From the NCBI RefSeq assembly GCF_019431355.1, contig NZ_CP080269.1, positions 5,637,001-5,701,000 on the forward strand: 64,000 nt of DNA, written 5' to 3'. Made by a program: the position numbers and the translations under genes. The notes below the pieces were generated by a model that did no database searches, was not told the DNA's origin, and saw only the letters and a program-made list of their open reading frames with translations. This DNA comes from Paenibacillus sp. R14(2021) (lineage in GTDB: Bacteria > Bacillota > Bacilli > Paenibacillales > Paenibacillaceae). Within the stretch, counting starts at the first letter, position 1. Each line of letters opens with the position of its first letter. Shown here piece by piece: positions 7,875 to 17,202 of the stretch.

Positions 7875-9629
7875 ATGCGCAAAACTAAAATTGTATGTAC
7901 GATTGGACCGTCCAGCGAGTCGCTGGAAAACACGAAGAAGTTGATCAACGCGGGCATGAACGTAGCTCGCCTTAACTTCTCGCACGGTGATTTTGAAGAG
8001 CACGGCAACCGCATCAAGAACATTCGTCAAGCGTGTCGGGAGCTGGGTAAAACCGTTGCAATCCTGCTGGATACGAAAGGTCCTGAGATCCGCCTCGGCA
8101 AGCTGAAAGAAGAGCCGATCGAGCTGAACCAAGGCGAAACGATCACGCTGACGACGGAAGAAATTTTGGGTGATCGCGACCGCATTCCGGTTACTTACTC
8201 CAACCTGCCTGCAGACGTACAAGTGGGCTCTACGATTCTCATTGATGACGGTCTGATCGGACTGACAGTTGAAGAAGTAAGCGGCACGGAAATCAAATGC
8301 CGTATCGTCAACAGCGGCCCCATTAAGAGCAAGAAAGGCGTTAACGTTCCCGGCGTGCATATTTCGCTTCCAGGCATTACCGAGAAAGACGCCGGCGATA
8401 TCGTATTCGGTATCCAGCAAGGCGTCGACTTCATCGCTGCTTCGTTCGTTCGTAAAGCAACGGACGTGCTTGAAATTCGCGAACTGCTGGAGAAACATAA
8501 CGCCAGCCATATTCAAATTATTTCGAAGATCGAGAACCAGCAGGGTGTAGATAACCTCGACGAAATTCTTGAAGTTTCCGACGGCCTCATGGTTGCGCGG
8601 GGCGACTTGGGTGTTGAAATCCCGGCAGAAGAAGTACCGCTCGTTCAGAAGCAAATGATTCAAAAATGTAACCGCGTGGGCAAGCCCGTCATTACGGCAA
8701 CGCAAATGCTGGATTCCATGCAGCGCAACCCGCGCCCGACACGCGCAGAAGCAAGCGACGTTGCGAACGCGATCTTCGACGGTACGGATGCGATCATGCT
8801 CTCCGGCGAGACTGCGGCGGGTAAATACCCGGTAGAATCGGTGCAAACGATGTCCCGCATCGCGGTTCGCGCAGAATCCGCGCTGGACTACCGCGAGATT
8901 TTTACGAAGCAAGCCAGCGCGCAGCAATCGACAGTCACGGAAGCGATCAGCCAGGCCGTTGCGAATTCGGCGCTTGAGTTGAATACGCGTGCGATCATTA
9001 CTTCCACGGAGAGCGGCTATACCGCACGGATGGTTTCCAAATATCGTCCTAAATCGCCGGTTATCGCTGTTACGCCGGTTGAGCAGGTTATGCGCCGTCT
9101 GGCTCTCATCTGGGGCGTTATTCCGGTGCTTGGCACGCCAGCCGAGACGACGGATGAAATGTTCGATATCGCCGTTCAGGGCGGCATCAATTCCGGGCTT
9201 GTGAAGCTCGGCGATACGGTCATTATTACGGCTGGTGTCCCGGTTGGCCGTTCCGGCTCCACGAACCTGATCAAGATTCATACGCTCGGCGAAATGATCG
9301 CTAAAGGTCAAGGCATTGGCAGCCAAAGCGCGACAGGCAAAGTCGTCGTAGCACGCTCGCCGCAAGAAGCGATTGCCAAAACGACGGAAGGCTCCATTCT
9401 CGTGACGTATTCCACAGACCGCGAATATATGCCGGCCATTCAGAAAGCGGCGGCAGTCATTACGGAGCAGGGCGGTATCACAAGCCATGCGGCAATCGTT
9501 GCGCTGAACCTTGGCATTCCGGTCATTCTTGGCGTTCAGAATGCGCTTGAACTGCTGCAGGACGGCACGGAAGTAACGGTTTATGCAGAAGTGGGCGTCA
9601 TTTACTCCGGACAAGCTAAAGTGATGTAA
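7875..9629 (+). CDS. pyk: Pyruvate kinase with C-terminal PEP-utiliser domain
   Basis: Pyruvate kinase of 584 residues converts phosphoenolpyruvate and ADP to pyruvate and ATP. The start at 7875 gives [18 protein letters not shown], matching the Bacillus N-terminus, and CGGAGG lies 14 nt upstream. The barrel carries [32 protein letters not shown] and the substrate loop [12 protein letters not shown]. The last 110 or so residues are the extra swivelling domain typical of Bacillus enzymes, with [11 protein letters not shown]. It follows accA closely. In Bacillus subtilis pfkA lies between accA and pyk, whereas here pfkA is at 54218. A hairpin terminator follows at 9655. Confidence 0.97.
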   Translation: MRKTKIVCTIGPSSESLENTKKLINAGMNVARLNFSHGDFEEHGNRIKNIRQACRELGKTVAILLDTKGPEIRLGKLKEEPIELNQGETITLTTEEILGDRDRIPVTYSNLPADVQVGSTILIDDGLIGLTVEEVSGTEIKCRIVNSGPIKSKKGVNVPGVHISLPGITEKDAGDIVFGIQQGVDFIAASFVRKATDVLEIRELLEKHNASHIQIISKIENQQGVDNLDEILEVSDGLMVARGDLGVEIPAEEVPLVQKQMIQKCNRVGKPVITATQMLDSMQRNPRPTRAEASDVANAIFDGTDAIMLSGETAAGKYPVESVQTMSRIAVRAESALDYREIFTKQASAQQSTVTEAISQAVANSALELNTRAIITSTESGYTARMVSKYRPKSPVIAVTPVEQVMRRLALIWGVIPVLGTPAETTDEMFDIAVQGGINSGLVKLGDTVIITAGVPVGRSGSTNLIKIHTLGEMIAKGQGIGSQSATGKVVVARSPQEAIAKTTEGSILVTYSTDREYMPAIQKAAAVITEQGGITSHAAIVALNLGIPVILGVQNALELLQDGTEVTVYAEVGVIYSGQAKVM

Positions 9630-9654
9630 CTCCTGACATGGAGCAACGTATAGA

Positions 9655-9686
9655 GAAGCGATGGCGCTGCGGCGCTGTCGCTTTTC
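9655..9686 (+). terminator. Intrinsic terminator after pyk
   Basis: AAGCGA and TCGCTT form the outer stem, GCGC/GCGC the inner stem around a TGCG loop, followed by TTTCGTT. It separates accDA-pyk from the thioesterase gene. Confidence 0.65.
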
Positions 9687-9709
9687 GTTCAAATAAGGGG
9701 GATGTACCA

Positions 9710-10222
9710 ATGACGGAAGAAGCAGGCTCGAAGACCCTGTGGCACTTGCACCCGCTGCGGGTGAGATACCAGGAGAACGATGGCATGGGCGTCGTCTTCT
9801 ACGGCAATTATGTGAATTGGTTTGAAATTGGCCGAACAGAGATTGTACGGGCACTGGGAATGTCGTATGCATCGATCGAGAAGCAAGGCATGCTGCTCCC
9901 GGTTATTGATTTGGACTGCAAGTATGTATCGCCTGCGCGTTACGATGACTGCGTGCTTGTATGCACAACAATAGAAGATTTCTCTCCGATTCGGATGTCA
10001 TTCCGGTCTGAGGTTCGGTTAATCGAAGAAGGAGAAGTCTTCCCGACGTTCTGGCAGCGTGCGGAGCCGCCAGGGAAGCTGCTTGTTAAAGGAGGTACCC
10101 GGCATGTGTGGGTCAACCGGGATTGGAAGCCGTCGAGGCTGGACAAAGCCATTCCGGAGCTGTATGAGCTGTTACAATCTGCAGCGACAGGCGCGTTGCC
10201 GGTCCCGAAGGAGAGATTCTAA
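9710..10222 (+). CDS. Acyl-CoA thioesterase, hotdog-fold 4HBT/YbgC family
   Basis: A 170-residue single-domain hotdog protein. The motif RVRYQENDGMGVVFYGNYVN holds the conserved Asp in the position of the catalytic Asp of the 4-hydroxybenzoyl-CoA thioesterase/YbgC family, followed by the hot-dog helix WFEIGRTEIVRALGMSY. Such enzymes hydrolyse acyl-CoA thioesters, but the substrate cannot be read from sequence. I chose the ATG at 9710 because GGGGGATG lies 6-8 nt upstream. An earlier in-frame ATG at 9638 would run through the pyk terminator. Its stop abuts the ATG of fxsA with no gap, so the two form an operon. Confidence 0.88.
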   Translation: MTEEAGSKTLWHLHPLRVRYQENDGMGVVFYGNYVNWFEIGRTEIVRALGMSYASIEKQGMLLPVIDLDCKYVSPARYDDCVLVCTTIEDFSPIRMSFRSEVRLIEEGEVFPTFWQRAEPPGKLLVKGGTRHVWVNRDWKPSRLDKAIPELYELLQSAATGALPVPKERF

Positions 10223-10615
10223 ATGCTGAAATGGCTGGTTGCGGCAATCATTATCATTCCGGCGGTGGAAATGTGGGGCATTATTCGGATGGGGCATCTC
10301 ATTGGGGGATGGCCAACATTCGGATTGATTTTGCTAACGGGATTTGCTGGCGCTCAGCTGGCCAAGTCGGAAGGACGCAAAGCGTACATTGATGTCCAAA
10401 CGCAGCTGCAAAGCGGTAGACCCCCAGGGCATGCCATGCTGAACGGCATTTGCGTTCTTGCAGGCGGGCTGCTCCTGCTTATGCCGGGATTCTTCTCCGA
10501 CATCGTCGGCGTTACGCTCCTTTTGCCGATTACACGGCCCTTCTACAGAGTAGTGATGCTGAGGTGGCTGGAGAAGAAGCTGCGCAATGGATCGTTTGTA
10601 ATGCGCAGAAGATAA
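10223..10615 (+). CDS. fxsA: FxsA-family membrane protein (YtzA)
   Basis: A 130-residue membrane protein with hydrophobic segments at about 3-18, 28-46 and 72-100, and a basic C-terminus (VMLRWLEKKLRNGSFVMRRR in part). The block GFAGAQLAKSEGRKAY and the MLPGFFSD-like LMPGFFSDIVG are hallmarks of FxsA, named for suppressing F-plasmid exclusion of phage T7 in E. coli; its cellular role in Firmicutes is unknown. The ATG immediately follows the upstream stop codon. The position between pyk and ytvI is the same as ytzA in Bacillus. Confidence 0.88.
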   Translation: MLKWLVAAIIIIPAVEMWGIIRMGHLIGGWPTFGLILLTGFAGAQLAKSEGRKAYIDVQTQLQSGRPPGHAMLNGICVLAGGLLLLMPGFFSDIVGVTLLLPITRPFYRVVMLRWLEKKLRNGSFVMRRR

Positions 10616-10620
10616 AGCGA

Positions 10621-10656
10621 AGACCTGCTGACCGTGGACGATCAGCAGGTCTTTGT
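10621..10656. terminator. Bidirectional terminator between fxsA and ytvI
   Basis: An 11-bp perfect stem, AGACCTGCTGA at 10621-10631 and its complement at 10642-10652, with a 10-nt loop and a short T-run. It serves the convergent fxsA and ytvI. Confidence 0.85.
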
Positions 10657-10683
10657 TATGTAGATGATGCGATATCCTTCCGT

Positions 10684-11799
10684 TCACTTCGTTCCTCGGA
10701 CAATGAACCAGTATAGATCCTTGAAGACGTTGGCCTTTTGAATGGCTGATAGAATGACGAGCGACACCGGACCGATAATGAGGCCTAGAACGCCAAACAG
10801 CTTCAAGCCTACGAACATGGCGATCAGCGTAGGGAGCGGATCCAAGCCGACGCTGCTTGCCAGCACTTTAGGCTCCAGCGTTTGGCGGGCGACAAGAATG
10901 ACGCCGTACAGAATGGAGAGCTCGATGCCGAGCGTGACATTGCCGTAGATGAACGTGTATAGAATCCATGGGATCATGGCTGCGCCAACTCCCAGATAAG
11001 GGAGCAAATCCACCAGACCGATCAGCATTCCGATCGTCACGGCATAATGTACACCAATGATTAAAAGCCCGACAGTTACGACGACAGCCGTAATCGAAAT
11101 CATGATGAACTGCGCGCGTAAATAACCGAACAGCGCTTTCTTAAGATCGAGCCAAACGGCCGAGACGGACTGCCTGATTTGAGTCGGGAACCAATTCGTC
11201 AATCGCCTCAGGTGCAGGTTCCAGTCTTTACCGATGAAGAACGCAGCGAGCAGCACGACGACCGAAATAGTAGCAACGTTCGGCAAGGATGTGATGATGC
11301 TGACGATCCCGTTGAGAAAATAGGTTATAATATTGGTACTCGTCGTCGTGACCAAGTCAGCGGTATCAGAAATCCGAGAGTTGATCGTCTCCTGATAATT
11401 GGGATTATCCTGATAGAAGGAAGTCAGCTTCACGATGAGATCCTGAATTTCGGGTTTCGCGACGATCAGTTCGAACTGATCACGCCACCAATCGATATTG
11501 CTGGTGAGCGATTTGGACAGCGTGATGATCTCCACCACGATGCGCGTCACGAGCGCGGATACAATCGTAAGCATCGCAGCGACGAATAGAAGCAAACTGA
11601 AAGATACACTAATCCAGCGTGGGATTTTTAATTTATGGTGAAGAAGATTGACAATAGGATTAATCGCATAGGCCAGCAGCCAGCCGAGCAGAAAAGGGTA
11701 TACGAGCGGGGTAACGAAAATGACGGCCAGCACGAACGCTGCCAGCAGAGCGAGCACGAGCAAGGCACGCCAAACTCGTTTCCAAATGACACGATCCAT
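10684..11799 (-). CDS. ytvI: AI-2E family transporter YtvI (sporulation integral membrane protein)
   Basis: A 371-residue polytopic membrane protein of the AI-2E exporter/permease family. Hydrophobic segments cluster near the N-terminus (VWRALLVLALLAAFVLAVIF), in the middle and near the C-terminus, with the family signature VDLLPYLGVGAAMIPW and LEPKVLASSVGLDPLPTLIAMFVG (seen as shorter blocks). The start at 11799 has GGAGGAG 7 nt upstream. The 14-residue longer frame lacks this. In Bacillus ytvI lies in the same pyk-ytzA-ytvI neighbourhood and is annotated as a sporulation membrane protein; the cargo is unknown. Confidence 0.88.
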   Translation of the reverse strand: MDRVIWKRVWRALLVLALLAAFVLAVIFVTPLVYPFLLGWLLAYAINPIVNLLHHKLKIPRWISVSFSLLLFVAAMLTIVSALVTRIVVEIITLSKSLTSNIDWWRDQFELIVAKPEIQDLIVKLTSFYQDNPNYQETINSRISDTADLVTTTSTNIITYFLNGIVSIITSLPNVATISVVVLLAAFFIGKDWNLHLRRLTNWFPTQIRQSVSAVWLDLKKALFGYLRAQFIMISITAVVVTVGLLIIGVHYAVTIGMLIGLVDLLPYLGVGAAMIPWILYTFIYGNVTLGIELSILYGVILVARQTLEPKVLASSVGLDPLPTLIAMFVGLKLFGVLGLIIGPVSLVILSAIQKANVFKDLYWFIVRGTK

Positions 11800-11908
11800 A
11801 CAGTCACTCCTCCATGTTCTAAGCGGCCGATTACTCCTCATACTTATTGTATAATTGTAGCATAGGGAGTATGGCTTTTACCAAAAAATAAGTATTGAGT
11901 CGACGCCG

Positions 11909-11936
11909 TTTACGATGTGTTTACAAACCTTTAATA
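11909..11936 (+). promoter_or_regulatory. Candidate Pho box upstream of ppk
   Basis: Three hexamers lie exactly 11 bp apart: TTTACG (11909), TTTACA (11920) and TTAATA (11931). A weaker CAAACA follows at 11942. PhoP of Bacillus binds TT(A/T/C)A(C/T)A repeats at 11-bp spacing. TATACC at 11949 could be the -10, placing the box where PhoP activates. Phosphate control of ppk would be sensible. Confidence 0.5.
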
Positions 11937-11996
11937 TGAAACAAACATTATACCTACATAATTGGCATATACGACAATCAGGAGGATCCCAGACCG

Positions 11997-14057
11997 ATGA
12001 ATAAATTACTGTCCCCATACGTAAACCGCGACTTGAGCTGGGTCGAGTTCAATCGCAGAGTGCTGGAAGAAGCACAGGATCCCGGTAATCCGCTGCTGGA
12101 GCGCGCGAAGTTTCTTGCCATCGTGTCCAGCAATCTGGATGAATTCATGAGTGTTCGCGTTGCGGGCATTCAGGATCAGATGAAGGCGGGCTACACCAAG
12201 AAGGATTTTACGGGCTACACGCCTGCTGGTCTATGGAAGCGGCTGATGAAGCGAACCGTTCAAATGGTCTCCGACCAATACCGGACCTACCGCGAAGTAT
12301 TGCGGGGCTTGTCCCGGGAAGGGATTTGCTTCCGGAGTATCGATGAATTGAATCCGCAGCAGCTTAAAGCGGTTGATGAATATTTCCATACGATTGTTTT
12401 CTCAGTTTTGACCCCGATGGCGGTCGACCAGAGCCGGCCGTTTCCGCTGCTGCATACGAAAGAGCTTTATTTGTCGGTACTTCTGGGACGGGGCGAGCAG
12501 CACGAGATAGAGGAAGAGCCGTTCTTCGCCATCGTGCAGGTGCCTTCCATCCTGCAGCGGTTCGTTCCGGTGCCGGGGCGGGTCAATAGCAAGAAGCATG
12601 AGTTCGTGCTTCTTGAGGATCTGATCGAGCGGCATATCAATACGTTATTTAATGGCTATACGACGATATCGGTGGATCCGTTTCGTTTAACGCGAAATGC
12701 CGACTTGACGCTCAATGAAGAGGGCGCCGAGGACTTGCTCGAGGAGATTGAGAAGGAGCTGCGCCGCCGGCGCTGGGGGCTTCCTGTTCGTCTTGAATAC
12801 GGTAAGGGCATGCACCCCTATTCGTTGCAAATGCTGAAGGAAGAGCTGGAGCAGGGGGAGAACTTGTTCGAAATCGACGGCCCCCTTGATCTCAGCTTCC
12901 TCATGCGTTTCGCAGGTTCTCTCGACGGTTACGAAAATTTGCGCTACGAGCGTATCGAGCCTGTCTATCCGCTTGAGTTCGAGCGGGAAGAAGACATGTT
13001 CGCGGTCCTCCGACAGGAGGATGTGCTCTTGTATCATCCCTATGAATCCTTCGAGGCAGTAACTGATTTCGTTATGGATGCAGCAAATGATCCTAATGTG
13101 CTCGCAATCAAAATGACGCTGTATCGGGTCAGTGGTCAATCGGCCCTCGTTCAAGCGCTTGCCATGGCAGCGGAAGCAGGCAAACAAGTGACGGTCGTCG
13201 TAGAGCTGAAAGCGCGGTTTGACGAAGAGCGCAACATTGCTTGGGCACGCCAGCTCGAGAAGGCGGGCTGCCATGTCGTGTACGGGCTTGTAGGTCTTAA
13301 AACCCATGCCAAAATTACGCTTGTGGTTCGCCGGGAACAGGGCATGCTGCGCCGGTATGTGCATGTGGGCACTGGCAATTACAACGACAGTACGGCTAAG
13401 CTGTATACCGACATCGGATTGTTTACGTCGCATCCTGTCATCGGTGCCGACGCGTCGGCATTATTCAACGAGGTGACAGGGTACTCGTCTCCTTACGAAT
13501 GGAAAGCATTCGGCGTTGCGCCGACGGACCTAAGACAGAAGCTGTTCGGGTTGATTGAGCGGGAGAAAGCACATGCTGCGGAAGGGAAGCCGGCGCATAT
13601 CATCGCCAAAATGAACAGCCTGTCAAATCAGGAGATGATCGACAAGCTGTACGAGGCTTCGAAGGCGGGCGTTCGGATTGAGCTGATCGTGCGCGGCGTC
13701 TGCTGCTTGCGCCCGGGCGTTCCGGGCTTAAGCGAGAATATTAGAGTCATCAGCATCGTGGACCGTTTCTTAGAACATTCCCGGATTATTTATTTCCATA
13801 ACGGGGGAGAAGAGGAAGTGTACCTGTCCAGCGCGGACTGGATGACGCGGAATTTGACCCGTCGGATCGAGCTGATGTGTCCGGTATTCGATGCGCGCCT
13901 GCGCGGAACGCTCATGAATGTGCTGAAGCTTAACTTGAACGATAACGAGAAGGCGCGCGAGCTGCAGTCCAGCGGAAACTATGAACCGGTTCACAATGAG
14001 CTGCAGCCGCTGCGAAGCCAATTTCAAGCGACGAATATCCGGAAATGGAAGAGTTGA
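11997..14057 (+). CDS. ppk: Polyphosphate kinase
   Basis: PPK1 of 686 residues makes polyphosphate reversibly from ATP. Domains in order are the N domain (LSWVEFNRRVLEEA), the head domain, and two phospholipase-D-like C domains. His456 in YVHVGTGNYND corresponds to the autophosphorylated histidine of PPK1. The second C domain holds LIVRGVCCLRPGVPG and RFLEHSRIIYFHNGG. The ATG has AGGAGG about 12 nt upstream. The gene converges on ppx (11-nt gap), so synthesis and degradation enzymes are adjacent but on opposite strands. A three-repeat candidate Pho box lies 61-88 nt upstream. Confidence 0.97.
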   Translation: MNKLLSPYVNRDLSWVEFNRRVLEEAQDPGNPLLERAKFLAIVSSNLDEFMSVRVAGIQDQMKAGYTKKDFTGYTPAGLWKRLMKRTVQMVSDQYRTYREVLRGLSREGICFRSIDELNPQQLKAVDEYFHTIVFSVLTPMAVDQSRPFPLLHTKELYLSVLLGRGEQHEIEEEPFFAIVQVPSILQRFVPVPGRVNSKKHEFVLLEDLIERHINTLFNGYTTISVDPFRLTRNADLTLNEEGAEDLLEEIEKELRRRRWGLPVRLEYGKGMHPYSLQMLKEELEQGENLFEIDGPLDLSFLMRFAGSLDGYENLRYERIEPVYPLEFEREEDMFAVLRQEDVLLYHPYESFEAVTDFVMDAANDPNVLAIKMTLYRVSGQSALVQALAMAAEAGKQVTVVVELKARFDEERNIAWARQLEKAGCHVVYGLVGLKTHAKITLVVRREQGMLRRYVHVGTGNYNDSTAKLYTDIGLFTSHPVIGADASALFNEVTGYSSPYEWKAFGVAPTDLRQKLFGLIEREKAHAAEGKPAHIIAKMNSLSNQEMIDKLYEASKAGVRIELIVRGVCCLRPGVPGLSENIRVISIVDRFLEHSRIIYFHNGGEEEVYLSSADWMTRNLTRRIELMCPVFDARLRGTLMNVLKLNLNDNEKARELQSSGNYEPVHNELQPLRSQFQATNIRKWKS

Positions 14058-14068
14058 CGGCGGCTTTC

Positions 14069-15598
14069 TTAATGATGATCCGGTGAATGCAAGATCGGCT
14101 CGAATCCCCAAAGCTTCTTGAAATCACTGGCCAGCGCGTCGACTTCCTTGCGCTCCACCGCCAGCATGCCGTCTGCTCTTGCGGCCCGCAGGTGGAGCTT
14201 GCCTTCCGCTAGCTCGGCATCCAGCCTGCCGATGGCCTGCGTTTCGCTGCGGTCAAGGGCAATGGCCAGCTGAAGCAGCGTACCGAGCTTGCTGATCATG
14301 ACAATGTCATCGTCATTCAGCAGCGGCTTGAAGGCAGATACGACCTGTTTGCTGCGGTTTTTGCTTTTATACGAAGCGACCGCAGAACAAATGAGCAGCT
14401 CACGATGGGACAGGCCGTTGATACGCGAATTGATCATGAGATAGAACGTGTGCTTCTTGTAGTCGTAATAATCGATGCTGGCACCGATCCGGTGAAGCGT
14501 CGAGGCGATATCCATGAAGAGCAGGGCTCGGTCTCTGGACTGCAGCTTAGGCAGCAGCAGATCGGACAGCTGAAGAACGACCCGATTGACCTGCGAAGTA
14601 TGATGCATAGGTGCCTCGGGATGGAGCGCGGCTAAATTGTTGACGCTGTACATGACCACGTTATCCAGCCTTGGCTTATCGGGGAAACGGGTGGAGAAGA
14701 ACAGACCGTCTCGAAGTCCGGCGCCGCAAATGATATAATGGGTTGCATGGAGTACGCGGTAGATGGCCCGAAGAACGGCTATGCCGGGCACAATGATGTC
14801 GACACGGTCCTTGGAAAGGCCCGGGAAGTTTTTGCGCTTCTCGACCGGCAGCTTCCGGAGCTGTTCGAACAGCTCGTCCGCGGTTTCTCCGGAAATAGGG
14901 TAGTTGTGGGTGCTTTCGAACGGATACTTGACGAGCGATTGATGGATCTTGCCCATCGCGCGGATCGTGCCGCCTACGCCGACGAGCGGCAGCCCGGGTG
15001 ACCATTTGAGCCACGGTTCCTTCTGAACGGCATCCGCGATATGCTGCTCCAGCTCTTTCAGATGCTGATCCGGCAGCATTCCGCCGCGGGCAAACTGACG
15101 GGTGAGGCTGACGCAGCCGAACGGGAAGGAGACCGACTGGACGAGCATGCGGTTTTTAAATAACGACACCTCGGTGCTGCCGCCACCGATATCGATGAGG
15201 AAGCCGTTCTCGACGGCCATCGTGTTGATCATGCCGAGAAATCCGTAGCTGGCTTCTTCTTCGCCGCTGATGAGCTCGATCGGCAAGCCGGTTTCCGATT
15301 CGATGCACTGCAGCACATACGTGCGGTTAGCTGCATTGCGGACAGCCGCCGTAGCGACGGCTCTGATCTGACCTGCACGGTGATGCGCGCAGATAAGGCG
15401 GAAATGATTAATCATTTCAACTAATTCTTTTATGGTTTCGTCTTTTAAGGCGCCAACGTCGTCCAAATGTTCGCTTAATCGGGCGGCCCGTTTGCTGCCG
15501 TCGATGACGCGGTTGGCGCCGGCGGCGGTCCGTTCGTACACGACGAGGCGGATGGAGTTCGAGCCGATATCGATAATGCCGATGCGCTGTTCCGTCAT
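14069..15598 (-). CDS. ppx: Exopolyphosphatase / Ppx-GppA phosphatase
   Basis: A 509-residue Ppx/GppA enzyme of the actin-like ATPase superfamily. The N-terminus MTEQRIGIIDIGSNSIRLVV is the phosphate-1 motif, followed by ISGEEEASYGFLG and the phosphate-2 motif FLIDIGGGSTEVSLF. The C-terminal half has an HD-like helical region (RIGASIDYYDYKKHTFYLMI in part). It hydrolyses terminal phosphate from polyphosphate or (p)ppGpp, which sequence alone cannot separate. The position next to ppk favours polyphosphate. The start has AAGGAGG about 6 nt upstream. Confidence 0.93.
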   Translation of the reverse strand: MTEQRIGIIDIGSNSIRLVVYERTAAGANRVIDGSKRAARLSEHLDDVGALKDETIKELVEMINHFRLICAHHRAGQIRAVATAAVRNAANRTYVLQCIESETGLPIELISGEEEASYGFLGMINTMAVENGFLIDIGGGSTEVSLFKNRMLVQSVSFPFGCVSLTRQFARGGMLPDQHLKELEQHIADAVQKEPWLKWSPGLPLVGVGGTIRAMGKIHQSLVKYPFESTHNYPISGETADELFEQLRKLPVEKRKNFPGLSKDRVDIIVPGIAVLRAIYRVLHATHYIICGAGLRDGLFFSTRFPDKPRLDNVVMYSVNNLAALHPEAPMHHTSQVNRVVLQLSDLLLPKLQSRDRALLFMDIASTLHRIGASIDYYDYKKHTFYLMINSRINGLSHRELLICSAVASYKSKNRSKQVVSAFKPLLNDDDIVMISKLGTLLQLAIALDRSETQAIGRLDAELAEGKLHLRAARADGMLAVERKEVDALASDFKKLWGFEPILHSPDHH

Positions 15599-15780
15599 GG
15601 GTGAGCCTCCTTACGGGAATAATGCAGATTTCACATGCTACCGCACATTTTACCATTTGAATGGCCTGGCAACAAAGCATTGTTTCTCAGGGGTATTATG
15701 ACGGGAAATTGGGAAAAATCTTTGAAGGATAACCCGGAAACGGCCGGTTTTCAAAAGCAGAAAAAACCTTTATGGTGCCG

Positions 15781-15795
15781 ATAAAGCATTTTTAT
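15781..15795. promoter_or_regulatory. Candidate CcpC operator upstream of citZ
   Basis: ATAA (15781-15784), seven bases, then TTAT (15792-15795) matches exactly the dyad ATAA-N7-TTAT bound by the LysR-type citrate sensor CcpC in Bacillus, which represses citZ and citB. It lies 131 nt upstream of the citZ start. No strong -35/-10 pair is obvious in the rest of the 327-nt gap, which also holds the unmarked ppx promoter. Confidence 0.5.
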
Positions 15796-15925
15796 GTCTT
15801 ATTTTGTTCACTTCCGGATTGAAATCCGATATGATTAAAGCGACGATACGGAACTCGAATCCAATTATTGTTATCTGCTGCTCCATAAAGCTATAAAAAC
15901 AAAGGTGTCAAAAGGAGAGAGAAAC

Positions 15926-17038
15926 ATGACAGCAACCAAAGGTCTAGAAGGTATTGTCGCAACGACATCCTCGATCAGCTCCATCATCGACGGCGTTCTG
16001 ACGTATCGCGGCATCGATATTGACGATTTGGCAGAGAACGCTTCTTTTGAAGAAGTGGCCTACCTGCTCTGGTACGGCAAGCTTCCGAACCAATCCGAAC
16101 TGAACGAATTGCTTAATAAACTGGGCGAATACGCTGCTGTACCTGCAGGGGTACTGGATGCGCTGAAGCTTTTCCCTAAGAATACAAATTCGATGGCTGC
16201 GCTGCGTACGGCTGTTTCCAGCCTTGCGCTCTACGATGCGCAAGCGAATGACATGTCGCATGAGGCCAACATTACGAAGGCCATCAAAATTCAAGCGCAA
16301 ATCCCGACACTGGTTGCGGCGTTTGCACGAATCCGCGAAGGCAAAGAGCCGGTCGCCCCGAAGAGCGGCGTCTCCATCGCCTACAATTTCTTGTACATGC
16401 TGACAGGACAAGAGCCTGAGCAAGTTGCGGTTAAAGCATTGGATCAAGCACTCGTGCTGCATGCCGACCACGAATTGAACGCATCGACCTTCGCAGCCCG
16501 CGTCACGGTAGCAACGCTGTCGGATATTTACTCCGGCATCACATCTGCGATCGGTGCGTTGAAAGGTCCTCTTCACGGCGGTGCGAACGAAGCCGTTATG
16601 GTTATGCTCGAAGAAATCGGCTCGTTTGCCAACGTGGAGTCCTACATCAACGCGAAGCTTGCGAACAAGGACAAAATCATGGGCTTTGGCCACCGCGTTT
16701 ACAAAAACGGCGACCCGCGAGCGAAGCACCTGCAAAAAATGTCCCGCGAGCTTGGCAAGCTGACTGGCAGCATGGAGCTTTACGAAATGTCCGTCAAAAT
16801 CGAAGAGCTGGTAACCGGCCAAAAAGGGCTGAAGCCGAATGTCGATTTCTATTCCGCTTCCGTGTATACAACGCTTGGCATTCCCCGCGATCTGTTCACG
16901 CCGATCTTCGCGATCAGCCGTGCATCGGGATGGACCGCGCATATCCTGGAGCAATATGAAAACAACCGCCTGATCCGTCCGCGTGCCGAGTACACAGGAC
17001 CAGTCGATCAGAAGGTAACGCCGATCGCTCAGCGTTAA
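15926..17038 (+). CDS. citZ: Citrate synthase
   Basis: Citrate synthase of 370 residues condenses oxaloacetate and acetyl-CoA, the first step of the TCA cycle. The catalytic triad is visible as His217 in PLHGGANE, His256 in FGHRVYKNGDPRAK and Asp307 in NVDFYSASVY. The length matches Bacillus CitZ. I chose the ATG at 15926 because AAGGAGAG lies 6-7 nt upstream. It is followed by icd and mdh in the same orientation, as in Bacillus citZ-icd-mdh, but the 164-nt gap to icd and a terminator after icd suggest more than one transcript. A candidate CcpC site lies upstream. Confidence 0.97.
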   Translation: MTATKGLEGIVATTSSISSIIDGVLTYRGIDIDDLAENASFEEVAYLLWYGKLPNQSELNELLNKLGEYAAVPAGVLDALKLFPKNTNSMAALRTAVSSLALYDAQANDMSHEANITKAIKIQAQIPTLVAAFARIREGKEPVAPKSGVSIAYNFLYMLTGQEPEQVAVKALDQALVLHADHELNASTFAARVTVATLSDIYSGITSAIGALKGPLHGGANEAVMVMLEEIGSFANVESYINAKLANKDKIMGFGHRVYKNGDPRAKHLQKMSRELGKLTGSMELYEMSVKIEELVTGQKGLKPNVDFYSASVYTTLGIPRDLFTPIFAISRASGWTAHILEQYENNRLIRPRAEYTGPVDQKVTPIAQR

Positions 17039-17202
17039 GAAGAGCGAACGAAACATACAATTAGGCTTCTAGGTTCTACTTGCCTCTGACGGGGTGTTGA
17101 CGCGCGGCTGTCATCTAAGCTGCACGCTCGGCTCCCGTCAAGTCATGTATACCGATAAACAATATTATTGACCCCACAACCATTTTAGGAGGAATTTATA
17201 CC

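Noticed and set aside
7869-9872. Open frame of 667 codons antisense to pyk
   Set aside because: It lies entirely opposite pyk and the thioesterase, is rich in Arg/His/Asn in a non-protein-like way, and crosses the pyk terminator.
17155-17168. Second CcpC site before icd
   Set aside because: ATAA and TTAT are separated by six bases instead of seven, so I mention it only as a near match.
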